DNA of 64,000 bases from NCBI RefSeq assembly GCF_049060325.1, contig NZ_JBMGPW010000009.1:61715-125714 (forward strand). Direction: 5' to 3'. This stretch comes from Vescimonas sanitatis. Lineage in GTDB: Bacteria; Bacillota; Clostridia; Oscillospirales; Oscillospiraceae. The translations under genes were made by a program, and so were the position numbers. The notes beneath the pieces were generated by a model. The model searched no databases and was not told where the DNA came from. It worked only from the letters and a program-made list of their open reading frames with translations. Each line of letters opens with the position of its first letter. The first letter of the stretch is position 1. Of the stretch, positions 49,768 to 58,316 are shown in pieces.

Positions 49768-50284
49768 ACATCCAGCAGCCCAAGGCCTTTTTCCACGGCC
49801 GGTACAGCCCGTAGCCGATCAGCCCGCCGGCAGTGTTGCAGATCAGGTCGGTGATGTCCGACATCCGTGCTGTGGGCAGCAGAGGCTGGACCAGCTCGAT
49901 GCACAGGCTCAGCAGAAACGCTGCCCCCACCGTACGGAACACCCCTGCCTTTCCCCGGCGCACCACCGGCCACAGAATGCCGAAGGGCACCGTCATCAGC
50001 ACGTTTAGAAAGACCTGCCGCTCTGCGTTGCCGTATCCCAGCCGCAGGTCACGGAACGGCTCCAGTACCATGGGCGCGTAGGCATGGTGTATTCCCAGCA
50101 TGGAGAGCACCGGCAGAACCGTCACCCACAGCACGCCCAGCATATACACGCTGAACACCGTGTACACCAGCACCCGCCGCCGCCCTTGCTTTTTCCACCG
50201 GCCCAGCAGCAGGAGATACAGCCCCAGCAGCACGATCAGGTCCGGCGCGTACTTGGGCAGCGCCCGTATGAAAATGTCCGCCAT
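49766..50284 (-). CDS. VanZ-like membrane protein
   Basis: 172 residues from ATG 50284, with GGGAGGTG upstream. Four to five TM segments. The VanZ motif region reads VFLNVLMTVPFGILWPVV (about 90-107), then LLSLCIELVQPLL and SDITDLICNTAGGLIGYGLY. VanZ confers low-level teicoplanin resistance in Tn1546; chromosomal relatives are widespread and mostly of unknown role. Its frame extends upstream without a stop into a MerR remnant (50417-50452), but it has its own promoter and ribosome site. Confidence 0.85.
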   Translation of the reverse strand: MADIFIRALPKYAPDLIVLLGLYLLLLGRWKKQGRRRVLVYTVFSVYMLGVLWVTVLPVLSMLGIHHAYAPMVLEPFRDLRLGYGNAERQVFLNVLMTVPFGILWPVVRRGKAGVFRTVGAAFLLSLCIELVQPLLPTARMSDITDLICNTAGGLIGYGLYRPWKKALGCWM

Positions 50285-50315
50285 GACCGCACCTCCCATC
50301 AGTATAGTATGCCCT

Positions 50316-50344
50316 ATTATGCCCGCCTGTCCCGTGAAAGTCAA
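50316..50344 (-). promoter_or_regulatory. vanZ-like gene promoter
   Basis: The minus strand has TTGACT (50344-50339), 17 bases, CATAAT (50321-50316). Confidence 0.75.
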
Positions 50345-50416
50345 CCCGGTTAAGCAAATCATAAAGAACCCCCCGCCGTCAGGCGGGGGGCGTGAGGGGG
50401 CGCAGGTGCGCGGCGA

Positions 50417-50452
50417 GGAGGACAGCTTTGAAAAATCTCCGATCTTCAGCAT
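50417..50452 (-). pseudogene. MerR-regulator N-terminus remnant
   Basis: After GGAGGTG, ATG 50452 begins MLKIGDFSKLSS, the standard start of MerR-type regulators. After twelve codons the sequence changes to a GC-rich hairpin segment (50370-50393) unrelated to the family. Its promoter is still intact: TTGACT (50520-50515), 17 bases with a central CCATGG dyad, TATAGG (50497-50492), the long-dyad layout of MerR-controlled promoters. So a regulator gene has been cut away and only its control region and first codons remain. Confidence 0.65.
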
Positions 50453-50531
50453 GGGGGCACCTCCATCGTCTTTCCTTGAGCTCGTACCTATCCTATACCC
50501 TTCCACCATGGCAGAGTCAATAGGGGATATG

Positions 50532-50564
50532 AAAAAATTTTCCCCGCCCGCAGGCGGGGAAAAT
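50532..50564 (-). terminator. Histidine kinase terminator
   Basis: A 12-base stem, ATTTTCCCCGCC and its complement around CGCA, with a T run on the minus strand. Confidence 0.85.
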
Positions 50565-50569
50565 GTATG

Positions 50570-51916
50570 TCATTCCGCCGGGATCCGCACGGTGAATATG
50601 CTGCCCTGCCCGGGCACGCTCTCCACCTCCGCCGTACCGCCGTGGAGCCGTGCAATCTGGCGTACCATGTACAGCCCCAGCCCGGTGCCCTCGCCGCCGC
50701 TGCGGGCCGCGTCCACCTGATAGAAGCGCTGCCATATCTTCTCCTGCTGGTCCGGCGGGATGCCCGCGCCATCGTCGCTGACGGACAGCACGGCGCAGCT
50801 GCCCGTCCGGCGGACGGTCACACGGACGTGTCCGCCGCCGCTGCCGTATCGGAAGGCGTTGGAAATGAGATTGTTCAGCAGCCGGGTCATCAGTATCACG
50901 TCCATCCGTGCCTCCACGCTCTCCGGCGCGTCGCAGGTCAGGACCACGCCCTCCGGCGCGATCATTTTCTGCTGCTCGCATACCGCCTCCGCCAGCGCTG
51001 CCAGGTCGCCGCGCTCCATGCAGGTCTTCTGGGTGCCCTGTTCCAGCCGCGTGATATGCAGCAGCTGCCCGATGAGCCGGGACATCTGCTCCGCCTGCCG
51101 ATGAATGACCGTCATGCCCTCGACGTAGTCCTCTGTGGTCCCCGCTGTACGCTCCAGCGTCTCACATTCTGCCAGGATCACCGTCACCGGCGTCCGCAGC
51201 TCGTGGCTGGCGTCCGAGGTAAACTGCGCCTCCGCCTTAAAGGAGCGTTCCAGCCGGTCAAACATATCGTCAAAGGTCCCCGCCAGCCGGTTGATCTCAC
51301 TCCTGCCTCTGGGCAGGCCGATGCGCCGCGACAGGTCCTCGCCGCCGGAGATGCTCTCCGCCGCCGCGATGACCTTCTCCATAGGCTTGAAAGAGCTGCT
51401 GGAGATGAGCCAGCCGCCGCCCACGCTCAGCACCACCAGCGCCGGCAGCACCGACCACGCCAGCGGCACGATGACCTCCATCACGCTGCCCCGTGCCGCG
51501 CTGTCGATGGTGCCCCGTACCCACAGGCCGCTGCCGCCGATCTCCAGCCAGCAGTCGTACACCAGATACGTCCCGCCGCTGCTGCCGACGACGGTGTGCA
51601 GCGCGTTTTTCTCCTTCGGCGCGCCGTCCGATACCTCCGCCGGCGCCGTGCCGAACAGCCGCTGCCCGTCCTCGTCGAAGATCTCCGTGTACACCCCGTG
51701 GGCGTACTGCTCCACGTCGCTGAAATCCCAGTCTCCGTGGTCGAATTCCACATCATCGGCGTTCCGGTCCACCATGTACAGCAGCTCCGCCTCCGGCGGC
51801 CGCGTTACGGTGTTGCGGTTCATCAGCATCACGAACACCAGCATCAGTGCCGTGATGGCGATCATCAGCAGGGAGAACCACAGGGTCATCCGCCATTTGA
51901 TGGATATGTTCCTCAT
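50570..51916 (-). CDS. Two-component sensor histidine kinase
   Basis: 448 residues from ATG 51916, with GGAGG upstream. TM1 near 10-32, an extracytoplasmic sensor region of about 110 residues, TM2 near 150-175, HAMP near 175-225. The dimerization helix has DASHELRTPVTVI (phosphorylated His), the N box is NNLISNAFRYG and the G boxes are DDGAGIP and GTGLGLYMV. Paired by ATGA overlap with the response regulator. The acidic sensor part suggests a cation or cationic-peptide signal, which is only a guess. Confidence 0.92.
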   Translation of the reverse strand: MRNISIKWRMTLWFSLLMIAITALMLVFVMLMNRNTVTRPPEAELLYMVDRNADDVEFDHGDWDFSDVEQYAHGVYTEIFDEDGQRLFGTAPAEVSDGAPKEKNALHTVVGSSGGTYLVYDCWLEIGGSGLWVRGTIDSAARGSVMEVIVPLAWSVLPALVVLSVGGGWLISSSSFKPMEKVIAAAESISGGEDLSRRIGLPRGRSEINRLAGTFDDMFDRLERSFKAEAQFTSDASHELRTPVTVILAECETLERTAGTTEDYVEGMTVIHRQAEQMSRLIGQLLHITRLEQGTQKTCMERGDLAALAEAVCEQQKMIAPEGVVLTCDAPESVEARMDVILMTRLLNNLISNAFRYGSGGGHVRVTVRRTGSCAVLSVSDDGAGIPPDQQEKIWQRFYQVDAARSGGEGTGLGLYMVRQIARLHGGTAEVESVPGQGSIFTVRIPAE

Positions 51917-52587
51917 GCATCCTCCTTCAGCACCCAGCCCATGCCCCGCACCGTGTGCAGCAGCTTGCGCTCCCCGGGCAGCTCCAGCTTCTTCCGCAGA
52001 TAGCTGATGTATACGTCCACCACATTGGTGCCCCCGGCGTAGTCCAGGCTCCACAGGTTGTCCTCGATCTGCTGCCGGGACAGCACCACGCCCTTGCTGC
52101 GGATAAGGTATTCCAGCAGCGCATATTCCCTGGCGGACAGCTCCAGCGTCCGGCCGCCTCGCTTCGCCGTCCGCGCGGCGGTATCCACCGTCAGATCGGC
52201 CAGAGTGTAGACGTTGGTACTGCCGCTGCCTTTTTTCCGGGTCAGTACCCGCAGCCGCGCCAGCAGCTCGTCCATGGCAAAGGGCTTGATAAGATAGTCG
52301 TCCGCGCCCGCGTCCAGCCCGTCTACCCGGTCGGCTACGGCGTCCCGGGCTGTCAGCAGCAGCACCGGCAGGGCGCTGCCCCGGGCGCGCAGCGTCCGCA
52401 GCACCGTCAGCCCGTCCACTTTCGGCATCATGATGTCCAGCACCGCCGCGTCATAGGCGGCCGCGTCCAGATACGCCAGCGCCTCCGCGCCGTCCGGTAC
52501 GCCGTCCACGGTATAGCCCGCCGCCGTTAGATTCTTTACCAGCATCCGCCGCAGCTCCGGCTGGTCCTCCGCGATAAGAATACGCAT
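51913..52587 (-). CDS. OmpR-family response regulator
   Basis: 224 residues from ATG 52587. Receiver domain with acidic pocket AEDQ near 5-8, phospho-acceptor Asp in AVLDIMMPKVDG (about 51), Thr in LLLTARD and Lys in DYLIKPF. The winged-helix DNA-binding domain (about 125-222) has LSAREYALLEYLIRSKGVVL and then NVVDVYISYLRKKLE. Partner of the histidine kinase. Target genes are not clear; the nearby vanZ-like gene has a separate promoter. Confidence 0.92.
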   Translation of the reverse strand: MRILIAEDQPELRRMLVKNLTAAGYTVDGVPDGAEALAYLDAAAYDAAVLDIMMPKVDGLTVLRTLRARGSALPVLLLTARDAVADRVDGLDAGADDYLIKPFAMDELLARLRVLTRKKGSGSTNVYTLADLTVDTAARTAKRGGRTLELSAREYALLEYLIRSKGVVLSRQQIEDNLWSLDYAGGTNVVDVYISYLRKKLELPGERKLLHTVRGMGWVLKEDA

Positions 52588-52626
52588 ACGCCGTGCCCTC
52601 CTCCGCAAGCCACCGTCCGGCAGCAG

Positions 52627-52660
52627 AAAAAATATCCCGCCCGCCCATCGGCGGGCGGGA
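52627..52660 (-). terminator. Terminator of the 84-residue protein gene
   Basis: TCCCGCCCGCC paired with its complement around CATC, with a T run on the minus strand. Confidence 0.8.
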
Positions 52661-52708
52661 CCTCTCGCTCACACCCAGTATACCAGAAAGTGTTTTCCCT
52701 GACAACCC

Positions 52709-52963
52709 TTACGCCGTCAGCATGGGCAGGTCGGCGGCGTCCACACCGCTGTACTTCCGGGTCAGATAGTCCTCGATATACGCCGCCTCCTCCACGGAGC
52801 GCAGGTCGGCGAAGCTCTCCAGATGCTTTTCATAGCTGGCGGACACGGTCAGCGTCTCGCCGCAGTGGATCAGCTTCAGCACCACGCCGTTGTCCAGGGT
52901 GCGGCTGCTCTCCAGCGCGTAGTTGACGGGGGAAGCCTTCTTGATGATGTGAAAACGTTTCAT
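52709..52963 (-). CDS. Small hypothetical protein
   Basis: 84 residues with AGGAGG upstream. The N-terminal half is beta-rich (KRFHIIKKASPVNYALESSR...VVLKLIHCG) and the C-terminal half an acidic helix. No TM segment or known motif. Own terminator on the minus strand. Function unknown; it lies between the two-component genes and the aminopeptidase gene. Confidence 0.65.
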   Translation of the reverse strand: MKRFHIIKKASPVNYALESSRTLDNGVVLKLIHCGETLTVSASYEKHLESFADLRSVEEAAYIEDYLTRKYSGVDAADLPMLTA

Positions 52964-53180
52964 ATTCTTTACCTCCTGAAACCGTATTGTATATGTAGAT
53001 GGCCTTGTGTTGATGTGTTGTGTGCTTCCTTAGGATAGCCTTATCTTACGTCCGGTTTATTAGAGGAACATTAAAGAAATGAAAATAATTTTTGAACGTC
53101 CCGCCCTGCCGCTTTTCAAATCCCACCCGCGGTGGTACAATACCCATAACAGAAATTTTGCCGATAAGGAGGCATTCCCT

Positions 53181-54407
53181 ATGAAAAAGTCTGTTCTCCG
53201 TTCCTACGCCCGTCTCATCGCCCGCACCGGCGTCAACATCCAGAAGGGGCAGGAGGTGTTCATCGCCGCCGACCTGGACCAGCCGGAGTTTGTGACCATG
53301 CTGGTGGACGAGTGCTATAAGTGTAGGGCCAAAAAGGTCGTGGTGGACTGGAACTACCAGCCTCTGCAGAAGCTCCACGTCCGCCACCGCAGCCTGACCA
53401 CGCTCTCCAGAGTGGAGGACTACGAGTTGGCCCGCTGGCAGCACTATGTGGACACCATTCCCTGCCGCATCTATCTGCTCTCCGAGGACCCGGACGGCCT
53501 GAAGGGCATCGACCAGGAGAAGCTGGCCAAGAGCCAGCAGGCCAAATTCCCCATCATCAAGCCCTACCGCGACCAGATCGAGAACAAGTACCAGTGGTGC
53601 ATCGCCGCCGTGCCCGGCGAGGCCTGGGCAAAAAAGTTGTTCCCCGACCTACGAAAGTCTCAGGCGGTGGAAAAGCTGTGGGAGGCCATCCTCTCTACCT
53701 CCCGCGCGCTGGAGGGCGATCCCCAGGCCAACTGGGCGGCCCACAACAAGGACATCCACGACCGCCGCGACTACCTGAACAGCCTGCACATCCGCCAGTT
53801 GCGCTACAGGAGCGCCACCGGTACCGACTTCACCGTGGGTATGATCCCCGAGGCCCATTTCTGCGGCGGCAGCGAGCGCAGCCTGCAGGGCATTGTCTTC
53901 AACCCCAATATCCCCTCCGAGGAGTGCTTCATCTCCCCCAAGCGGGGCGAGGCCGAGGGTATCGTCTACGCCACCAAGCCACTGAGCTATCAGGGGCAGC
54001 TCATCGACAAGTTCTGGATCCGCTTCCACGCGGGCAAGGCTGTGGAGTGGCACGCCGAGCAGAACAACGACCTGCTGACAAAGCTTATCACTATGGACGA
54101 GGGCAGCGCCTATCTGGGCGAGTGCGCCCTGGTGCCCTACGACAGTCCCATCCGCCAGTCCGGACTGCTGTTCTACAACACGCTGTTCGACGAAAACGCC
54201 GCCTGCCATCTGGCCCTGGGCATGGGCTTTGCCGACACCATTAACGACTTTGAGCACAAGACCTTGGCCGAGTGCCGCGCCCTGGGCGTCAATGACTCCA
54301 TGATCCACGAGGACTTTATGATCGGCTCCGAGGATATGGACATCGACGCCGTCTGCGAAAACGGCGATGTGGTCCCCGTGTTCCGCCATGGCAACTGGGC
54401 CTTCTGA
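53181..54407 (+). CDS. Aminopeptidase, M29 family
   Basis: 408 residues from ATG 53181, with AAGGAGG upstream; the upstream frame has no start signal. M29 (AmpS/PepS) features include metal-ligand Glu in IPEAHFCGG-type and GEAEGIVYAT segments, EWHAEQN and LGECALVPYDSPI. His/Asp ligands lie in NTLFDENAACHLALGMGF and HEDFMIGSEDMDI. It trims N-terminal residues from peptides in the cytoplasm, likely with cobalt, zinc or manganese. A TTTCAA/TACAAT promoter with 16-base spacing lies about 40 bases upstream. Confidence 0.92.
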   Translation: MKKSVLRSYARLIARTGVNIQKGQEVFIAADLDQPEFVTMLVDECYKCRAKKVVVDWNYQPLQKLHVRHRSLTTLSRVEDYELARWQHYVDTIPCRIYLLSEDPDGLKGIDQEKLAKSQQAKFPIIKPYRDQIENKYQWCIAAVPGEAWAKKLFPDLRKSQAVEKLWEAILSTSRALEGDPQANWAAHNKDIHDRRDYLNSLHIRQLRYRSATGTDFTVGMIPEAHFCGGSERSLQGIVFNPNIPSEECFISPKRGEAEGIVYATKPLSYQGQLIDKFWIRFHAGKAVEWHAEQNNDLLTKLITMDEGSAYLGECALVPYDSPIRQSGLLFYNTLFDENAACHLALGMGFADTINDFEHKTLAECRALGVNDSMIHEDFMIGSEDMDIDAVCENGDVVPVFRHGNWAF

Positions 54408-54413
54408 AACAAC

Positions 54414-54450
54414 AAATATCCCCCGGCTGCCGCCGGGGGATATTTCTTTT
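54414..54450 (+). terminator. Aminopeptidase terminator
   Basis: 14-base arms AAATATCCCCCGGC and complement around TGCC, then T-rich sequence. Confidence 0.9.
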
Positions 54451-54495
54451 CTGCTGATGCATATACTCTCCCAAAAGCAAAAGGGAGGAACGACC

Positions 54496-54876
54496 ATGGC
54501 ACAGATCGAGCCCATCACCTGGTTCCGTAATGCCCACCCGGAGCAGGGCAGCCTGCGGGTGCAGGTATCCGCCGCCCAGGGGATATTCCCCATCCCCGGC
54601 GCGTCCGTGGAGGTATACCGCGACTTCGGCGCGGTGCGGGAGACGTTCTACTCCGGCGTGACCGACAGCTCCGGCATTGCCGACAGGATACTGCTGCCGG
54701 CGCTGCCCGCGTCGCTGGGACTGTCGTCGGACACGGCGGGCATCAGCGGAACGGCCTATACCGTGGCGGTGAGCCACCCGGACTACCACTGTCCGGAGCA
54801 CCAGCAGGTGCTGGTGTTTCCCTGCATCGAGTCCGTGCTGGCGGTGACGCTGCCGCCGCAGCGAGAGGAGGGCTGA
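54496..54876 (+). CDS. Small beta-sandwich protein, unknown
   Basis: 126 residues from ATG 54496, with AAGGGAGG upstream. The sequence looks like a carboxypeptidase-regulatory/transthyretin-type beta sandwich: SLRVQVSAAQ, PIPGASVEVYRDFGAV, TDSSGIADRILLPAL, YTVAVSHPDYHC. No signal peptide. It stops three bases before the GTG of the SpoIID/PG-binding protein gene, so the two likely act together, perhaps in spore coat or cortex. Confidence 0.7.
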   Translation: MAQIEPITWFRNAHPEQGSLRVQVSAAQGIFPIPGASVEVYRDFGAVRETFYSGVTDSSGIADRILLPALPASLGLSSDTAGISGTAYTVAVSHPDYHCPEHQQVLVFPCIESVLAVTLPPQREEG

Positions 54877-54879
54877 GCC

Positions 54880-56229
54880 GTGCCCTATCCCGTTATTCCG
54901 GAGTACATCACCGTCCATCTGGGCGCGCCGGACGCCCCGGCGGAGAACGTCACCGTCACCTTTCCCCGCTATATCAAGGGCGTGGCCGCCAGCGAGATAT
55001 ACCCCACGTGGAACGAGAGCGCCATCCGCGCCAATGTGCTGGCGCAGATATCCGTGGCGCTGAACCGGGTCTATACGGAGTTCTACCGCAGCCGGGGCTA
55101 CGATTTCGACATCACCAACAACACCCAGTACGACCAGGCCTTCTCCCCGGATAAGGAGACGTTCGAGAACATCAACGCCATCGTGGACGATATGTTCAAC
55201 AACTACATCGTCCGCCGGGGTAACGTGGAGCCGCTGTACGCCCAGTTCTGCGATGGCGTGCGCACCCAGTGCCGGGGGCTGTCTCAGTGGGGCAGCCAGG
55301 AACTGGCCGCCCAGGGGAAAACACCCTATGAGATACTGCAATACTACTACGGGCAGGACATCGACCTGGTGGACAACGCCCCGGTGGGCGACAGCACGCC
55401 CTCCTATCCCGGACGGCCGCTGACCGTGGGCAGCGTGGGCGAGGACGTCCGCACCATCCAGCGGGAGCTGAACCGCATCCGCAAGAACTATCCCGCCATC
55501 CCCGCTATCGCCGAGACCGACGGCGTCTTCGGCGCGGACACCGCCGCCGCCGTCCGCGCCTTCCAGCGCATTTTCAATTTGACCCAGGACGGCATCGTGG
55601 GCAAGTCCACCTGGTACCGTATCAAGTCCATCTACAACGGCGTCAAGAGCCTCTCCGAGGTCACCAGCGAGGGCCTGACCATCTCCGAGGCCCAGCGGCA
55701 GTTCCCCAAGGTCCTCCGCCTGGGCGATACCGGCATCGGCGTCCAGGCCATCCGGTTCTATCTGGCGTTTCTGGGCTTCTTCCTGCCGGAGCTGCCGCCC
55801 ATCCGCATCACTGACGTGTTCGACAACGAGCTGCGGGACGCGGTGCTGGCCTTCCAGAGCACCTATGGCCTGACGGTGGACGGCGTGGTGGGGCGGAACA
55901 CATGGAACGCCATCCAGAACGTCTATGAGCAGACGCTCTACCAGCTGCCGCCGGAGTACCAGACCTTCGCCCGGCAGATATACCCCGGCCGCTTCCTGGT
56001 GGAGGGCGACACCGGCCCGGAGGTGACGCTGCTTCAGACCCAGCTGAACCGGCTGGCGCAGCGGGACAGCACCCTGCCTGCCGTCGCCGCGGACGGCATC
56101 TTCGGCCCCGCCACCGCCGCCGCGGTCCGCACCCTGCAAAACCGCCTGGGGTACAGTCCCACCGGCGCCGTCGGCCCGGTCCTTTGGTCCTACATCATCA
56201 CCCAGGGTCAGGGCTACGGCGTGTTTTGA
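54880..56229 (+). CDS. SpoIID-like domain plus three PG-binding domains
   Basis: 449 residues from GTG 54880, with AGAGGAGGG upstream. A SpoIID-like N-terminal domain (about 25-165) shows FPRYIKGVAASEIYPTWNE and CRGLSQWGSQELAAQGK. Three PG_binding_1 repeats follow, each with a D-G-(V/I)-(F/V)-G core: about 185-250 (TDGVFGADTAAAVRAFQ), 270-345 (VDGVVGRNTWNAI) and 365-445 (ADGIFGPATAAAVRTLQ). SpoIID proteins trim peptidoglycan during sporulation. No signal peptide, so it may act within the spore coat. This domain order is seen in spore-forming clostridia. Confidence 0.85.
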   Translation: MPYPVIPEYITVHLGAPDAPAENVTVTFPRYIKGVAASEIYPTWNESAIRANVLAQISVALNRVYTEFYRSRGYDFDITNNTQYDQAFSPDKETFENINAIVDDMFNNYIVRRGNVEPLYAQFCDGVRTQCRGLSQWGSQELAAQGKTPYEILQYYYGQDIDLVDNAPVGDSTPSYPGRPLTVGSVGEDVRTIQRELNRIRKNYPAIPAIAETDGVFGADTAAAVRAFQRIFNLTQDGIVGKSTWYRIKSIYNGVKSLSEVTSEGLTISEAQRQFPKVLRLGDTGIGVQAIRFYLAFLGFFLPELPPIRITDVFDNELRDAVLAFQSTYGLTVDGVVGRNTWNAIQNVYEQTLYQLPPEYQTFARQIYPGRFLVEGDTGPEVTLLQTQLNRLAQRDSTLPAVAADGIFGPATAAAVRTLQNRLGYSPTGAVGPVLWSYIITQGQGYGVF

Positions 56230-56231
56230 AC

Positions 56232-56262
56232 AAAAAAAGAACCGCCCTCCGGCGGTTCTTTT
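56232..56262. terminator. Bidirectional terminator
   Basis: AAGAACCGCC paired with GGCGGTTCTT around CTCC, with A and T runs outside; serves both convergent operons. Confidence 0.9.
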
Positions 56263-56269
56263 CCGTCTT

Positions 56270-56704
56270 TCACACCATCCGGCAGCTCTCGCAGTCCTCG
56301 CAGGCGGGGAACTTACTCTTGTCGTAGGCGATGCCGTTCTTGTCGTAGTAGTCCTTCACCGCGGACTTCACGGCTTCCTCCGCCAGCACGGAGCAGTGCA
56401 GCTTGTGGGCGGGCAGACCGCCCAGCGCGTCCACGACCTCCTTGTTGGTCAGGGCCAGCGCGTCCTCGATGCGCTTGCCCTTGATCATCTCCGTGGCCAT
56501 GGAGCTGGAGGCGATGGCGCTGCCGCAGCCGAACGTCTCAAACTTCACGTCCTCGATCTTGTCGTCCTTGATCTTCAGGTACATCTTCATGATGTCGCCG
56601 CACTTGGCGTTGCCCACCTCGCCTACGCCGTCGGCGTCGGCGATCTCGCCCACGTTCCGGGGGTGCAGGAAGTGGTCCATCACGGTATCGGTATACAAAG
56701 CCAT
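56270..56704 (-). CDS. nifU: Fe-S cluster scaffold NifU/IscU-like
   Basis: 144 residues from ATG 56704, with AAAGGAG upstream. The three scaffold cysteines lie in AKCGD (about 35), FGCGSAIASSS (about 60) and HCSVLAEEA (about 103). The C-terminus carries an extra CEDCESC motif, as in many clostridial IscU/NifU-N proteins. Downstream of the cysteine desulfurase and separated from it by 18 bases, it receives the sulfur and builds clusters for enzymes such as Hcp. Confidence 0.93.
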   Translation of the reverse strand: MALYTDTVMDHFLHPRNVGEIADADGVGEVGNAKCGDIMKMYLKIKDDKIEDVKFETFGCGSAIASSSMATEMIKGKRIEDALALTNKEVVDALGGLPAHKLHCSVLAEEAVKSAVKDYYDKNGIAYDKSKFPACEDCESCRMV

Positions 56705-56722
56705 AATCAACGCTCCTTTACA

Positions 56723-57910
56723 TTACAGAATGAATGTCCGCTTGCCGGACTCCAGGTCCTTCCACATGGGGGACATATCCCGCAGATACGCCACGATGCC
56801 GGGTACCTTCTCCAGAATATAGTCCACCTGCGCCTCTGTGGTGTCGTGGCACAGGCTCAGCCGCAGGGAGCCGTGGGCTACCTCATGGGGACGGCCGATG
56901 GCCAGCAGCACATGGCTGGGGTCCAGGGACCCGCTGGTGCAGGCGCTGCCCGAGCTGGCGCAGATACCCGCCTGATCCAGCAGAAGCAGCAGGCTCTCGC
57001 CCTCGATGCCCTCGAAGCAGAAGTTCACGTTGGTGGGCAGCCGGTGCACCGGGTCGCCGTTCAGCGCGCTGTGGGGGATCTTACTCAGTCCCGCGATCAG
57101 CTTGTCCCGCAGCTTTGTCAGCCGGGCGGTGTCCTCATCGATGTGCCCGCAGGACTCCTCCAGCGCCGCCGCCAGACCCATGATGCCCGGGATATTCTCC
57201 GTGCCGGCCCGCTTGCCGCGTTCCTGCGCGCCGCCCTCGATGATATTGGTCAGGGGGATACCCTGCCGGGCGTACAGCACGCCCACACCCTTGGGGCCGT
57301 GGAACTTGTGGCCGGACAGGGACAGCATGTCGATGTTCTGCTCCTTCACGTTGATGTGCAGGTGGCCCGCCGCCTGCACCGCGTCGGTGTGGAACAGCAC
57401 GCCCTTCTCGTGGCACACCTTGCCGATCTCCGGGATGGGCAGGATAGAGCCGATCTCGTTGTTGGCGTACATGATGGTCACCAGACAAGTGTCCTCCCGG
57501 ATGGCCTCCGCCACCTGCTGGGGGGTGATGGTGCCTGTGGGACCCACGTCCAGCAGCGTCACCTCAAAGCCCTCTTTTTCCAGCTTCTTCAGCGTGTGCA
57601 GCACCGCGTGGTGCTCGAAGGCGGTGGAGATGATGTGCTTCTTGCCCTTTCGCTCACCGATGTGGGCGGCGGAGACAATGGCCTGATTGTCGGCCTCGCT
57701 GCCGCCGGAGGTAAACGTGATCTCCTTAAAGCTGCACCCGAGACAGTCCGCTACCCGCCGCCGTGCGTCCGCCAGCGCCTCCGCGGCCTGCTGGCCCACG
57801 GTGTGCAGGCTGGAGGGGTTGCCGTAAAACTGCTGGAAATAGGGCGTCATAGCCGCCACGGCCTTGTCGCTCATCCGCGTGGTGGCCGCATTATCTGCAT
57901 AGACCTGCAT
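56723..57910 (-). CDS. nifS: Cysteine desulfurase NifS/IscS-like
   Basis: 395 residues. N-terminal DNAATTRM, SGGSEADNQAI and EHHAVLH (His stacking on PLP). The PLP-binding Lys is in LSGHKFHGPKG (about 203). The active-site loop SGSACTSGSLDPSHVLLA holds the catalytic Cys near 324. It takes sulfur from cysteine for Fe-S assembly with the scaffold encoded next. A TTGACA/TAGGCT promoter lies upstream with inverted repeats that could bind an Rrf2/IscR-type regulator, which is not encoded in the window. Confidence 0.93.
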   Translation of the reverse strand: MQVYADNAATTRMSDKAVAAMTPYFQQFYGNPSSLHTVGQQAAEALADARRRVADCLGCSFKEITFTSGGSEADNQAIVSAAHIGERKGKKHIISTAFEHHAVLHTLKKLEKEGFEVTLLDVGPTGTITPQQVAEAIREDTCLVTIMYANNEIGSILPIPEIGKVCHEKGVLFHTDAVQAAGHLHINVKEQNIDMLSLSGHKFHGPKGVGVLYARQGIPLTNIIEGGAQERGKRAGTENIPGIMGLAAALEESCGHIDEDTARLTKLRDKLIAGLSKIPHSALNGDPVHRLPTNVNFCFEGIEGESLLLLLDQAGICASSGSACTSGSLDPSHVLLAIGRPHEVAHGSLRLSLCHDTTEAQVDYILEKVPGIVAYLRDMSPMWKDLESGKRTFIL

Positions 57911-57939
57911 AGGATCACTCCTTTAACATATCTTTTTTG

Positions 57940-57985
57940 TAGGTAAGAAAAGCCTACCACATAAACCCTACAATGTCAATAGGTT
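57940..57985 (-). promoter_or_regulatory. nifS promoter with inverted repeats
   Basis: The minus strand has TTGACA (57979-57974), 17 bases, TAGGCT (57956-57951). Two dyads overlap it: GTAGG/CCTAC (57940-57959) and AACC...TAGGTT (57964-57985). An iron-sulfur-responsive repressor site is plausible. Confidence 0.6.
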
Positions 57986-58019
57986 TTACCAAGAAAATCT
58001 GCCTTCTTGCGTCCCTGTC

Positions 58020-58155
58020 ATTGCGAGACCAGTCCGCAGACTGGCCGTGGCAATCCGTCCCCCGCGCCCGCAGGCGCGGAACCCCCATGCCTTCTCCTCG
58101 AGGGGAAGGTGCCCCGCAGGGGCGGATGAGGTGTCGCGCGCCCCGCGCGCTTCCC
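58020..58155. repeat. Intergenic cluster of palindromic repeats
   Basis: Consecutive hairpins: ATTGC...GCAAT enclosing CCAGTC/GACTGG (58020-58054), CGCGCC/GGCGCG (58064-58079), then CCTTCTCCTCG with its near-complement, GCCCC/GGGGC and a GCGCG patch. They resemble REP/MITE-type repeats common between genes in such genomes. No gene lies in 57986-58230. Confidence 0.65.
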
Positions 58156-58230
58156 CCCTCCCATTTCCCCCCAATTCCTCCCCCTATTTGCCCCAAAACC
58201 GGAAAAACCGGCATATTTTACAAAACCCTC

Positions 58231-58316
58231 TGGACAACCACGGAAATTGTGGTATAATCAACTCATCCGCAGGAGTACTCCTGCTTTGGCGTTTTAACAA
58301 GCTTAAAACGAAGCAG
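58231..58316 (+). promoter_or_regulatory. Promoter and overlapping leader palindromes
   Basis: TGGACA (58231-58236), 16 bases, TATAAT (58253-58258). In the leader, a perfect 16-base palindrome GCAGGAGTACTCCTGC (58269-58284) shares its last four bases with a second stem. That stem is CTGCTT + CGTTTTAA paired with TTAAAACG + AAGCAG, loop CAAGC (58281-58316). The two cannot form fully at once. Confidence 0.65.

Noticed and set aside
54316..56139. 607-codon open frame on the minus strand
   Set aside because: It is antisense to the SpoIID/PG-binding gene and its neighbour, with a low-complexity translation typical of antisense frames.
56396..57946. 516-codon open frame on the plus strand
   Set aside because: It is antisense to nifU and nifS, which have full motif sets; long antisense frames are common in GC-rich coding DNA.
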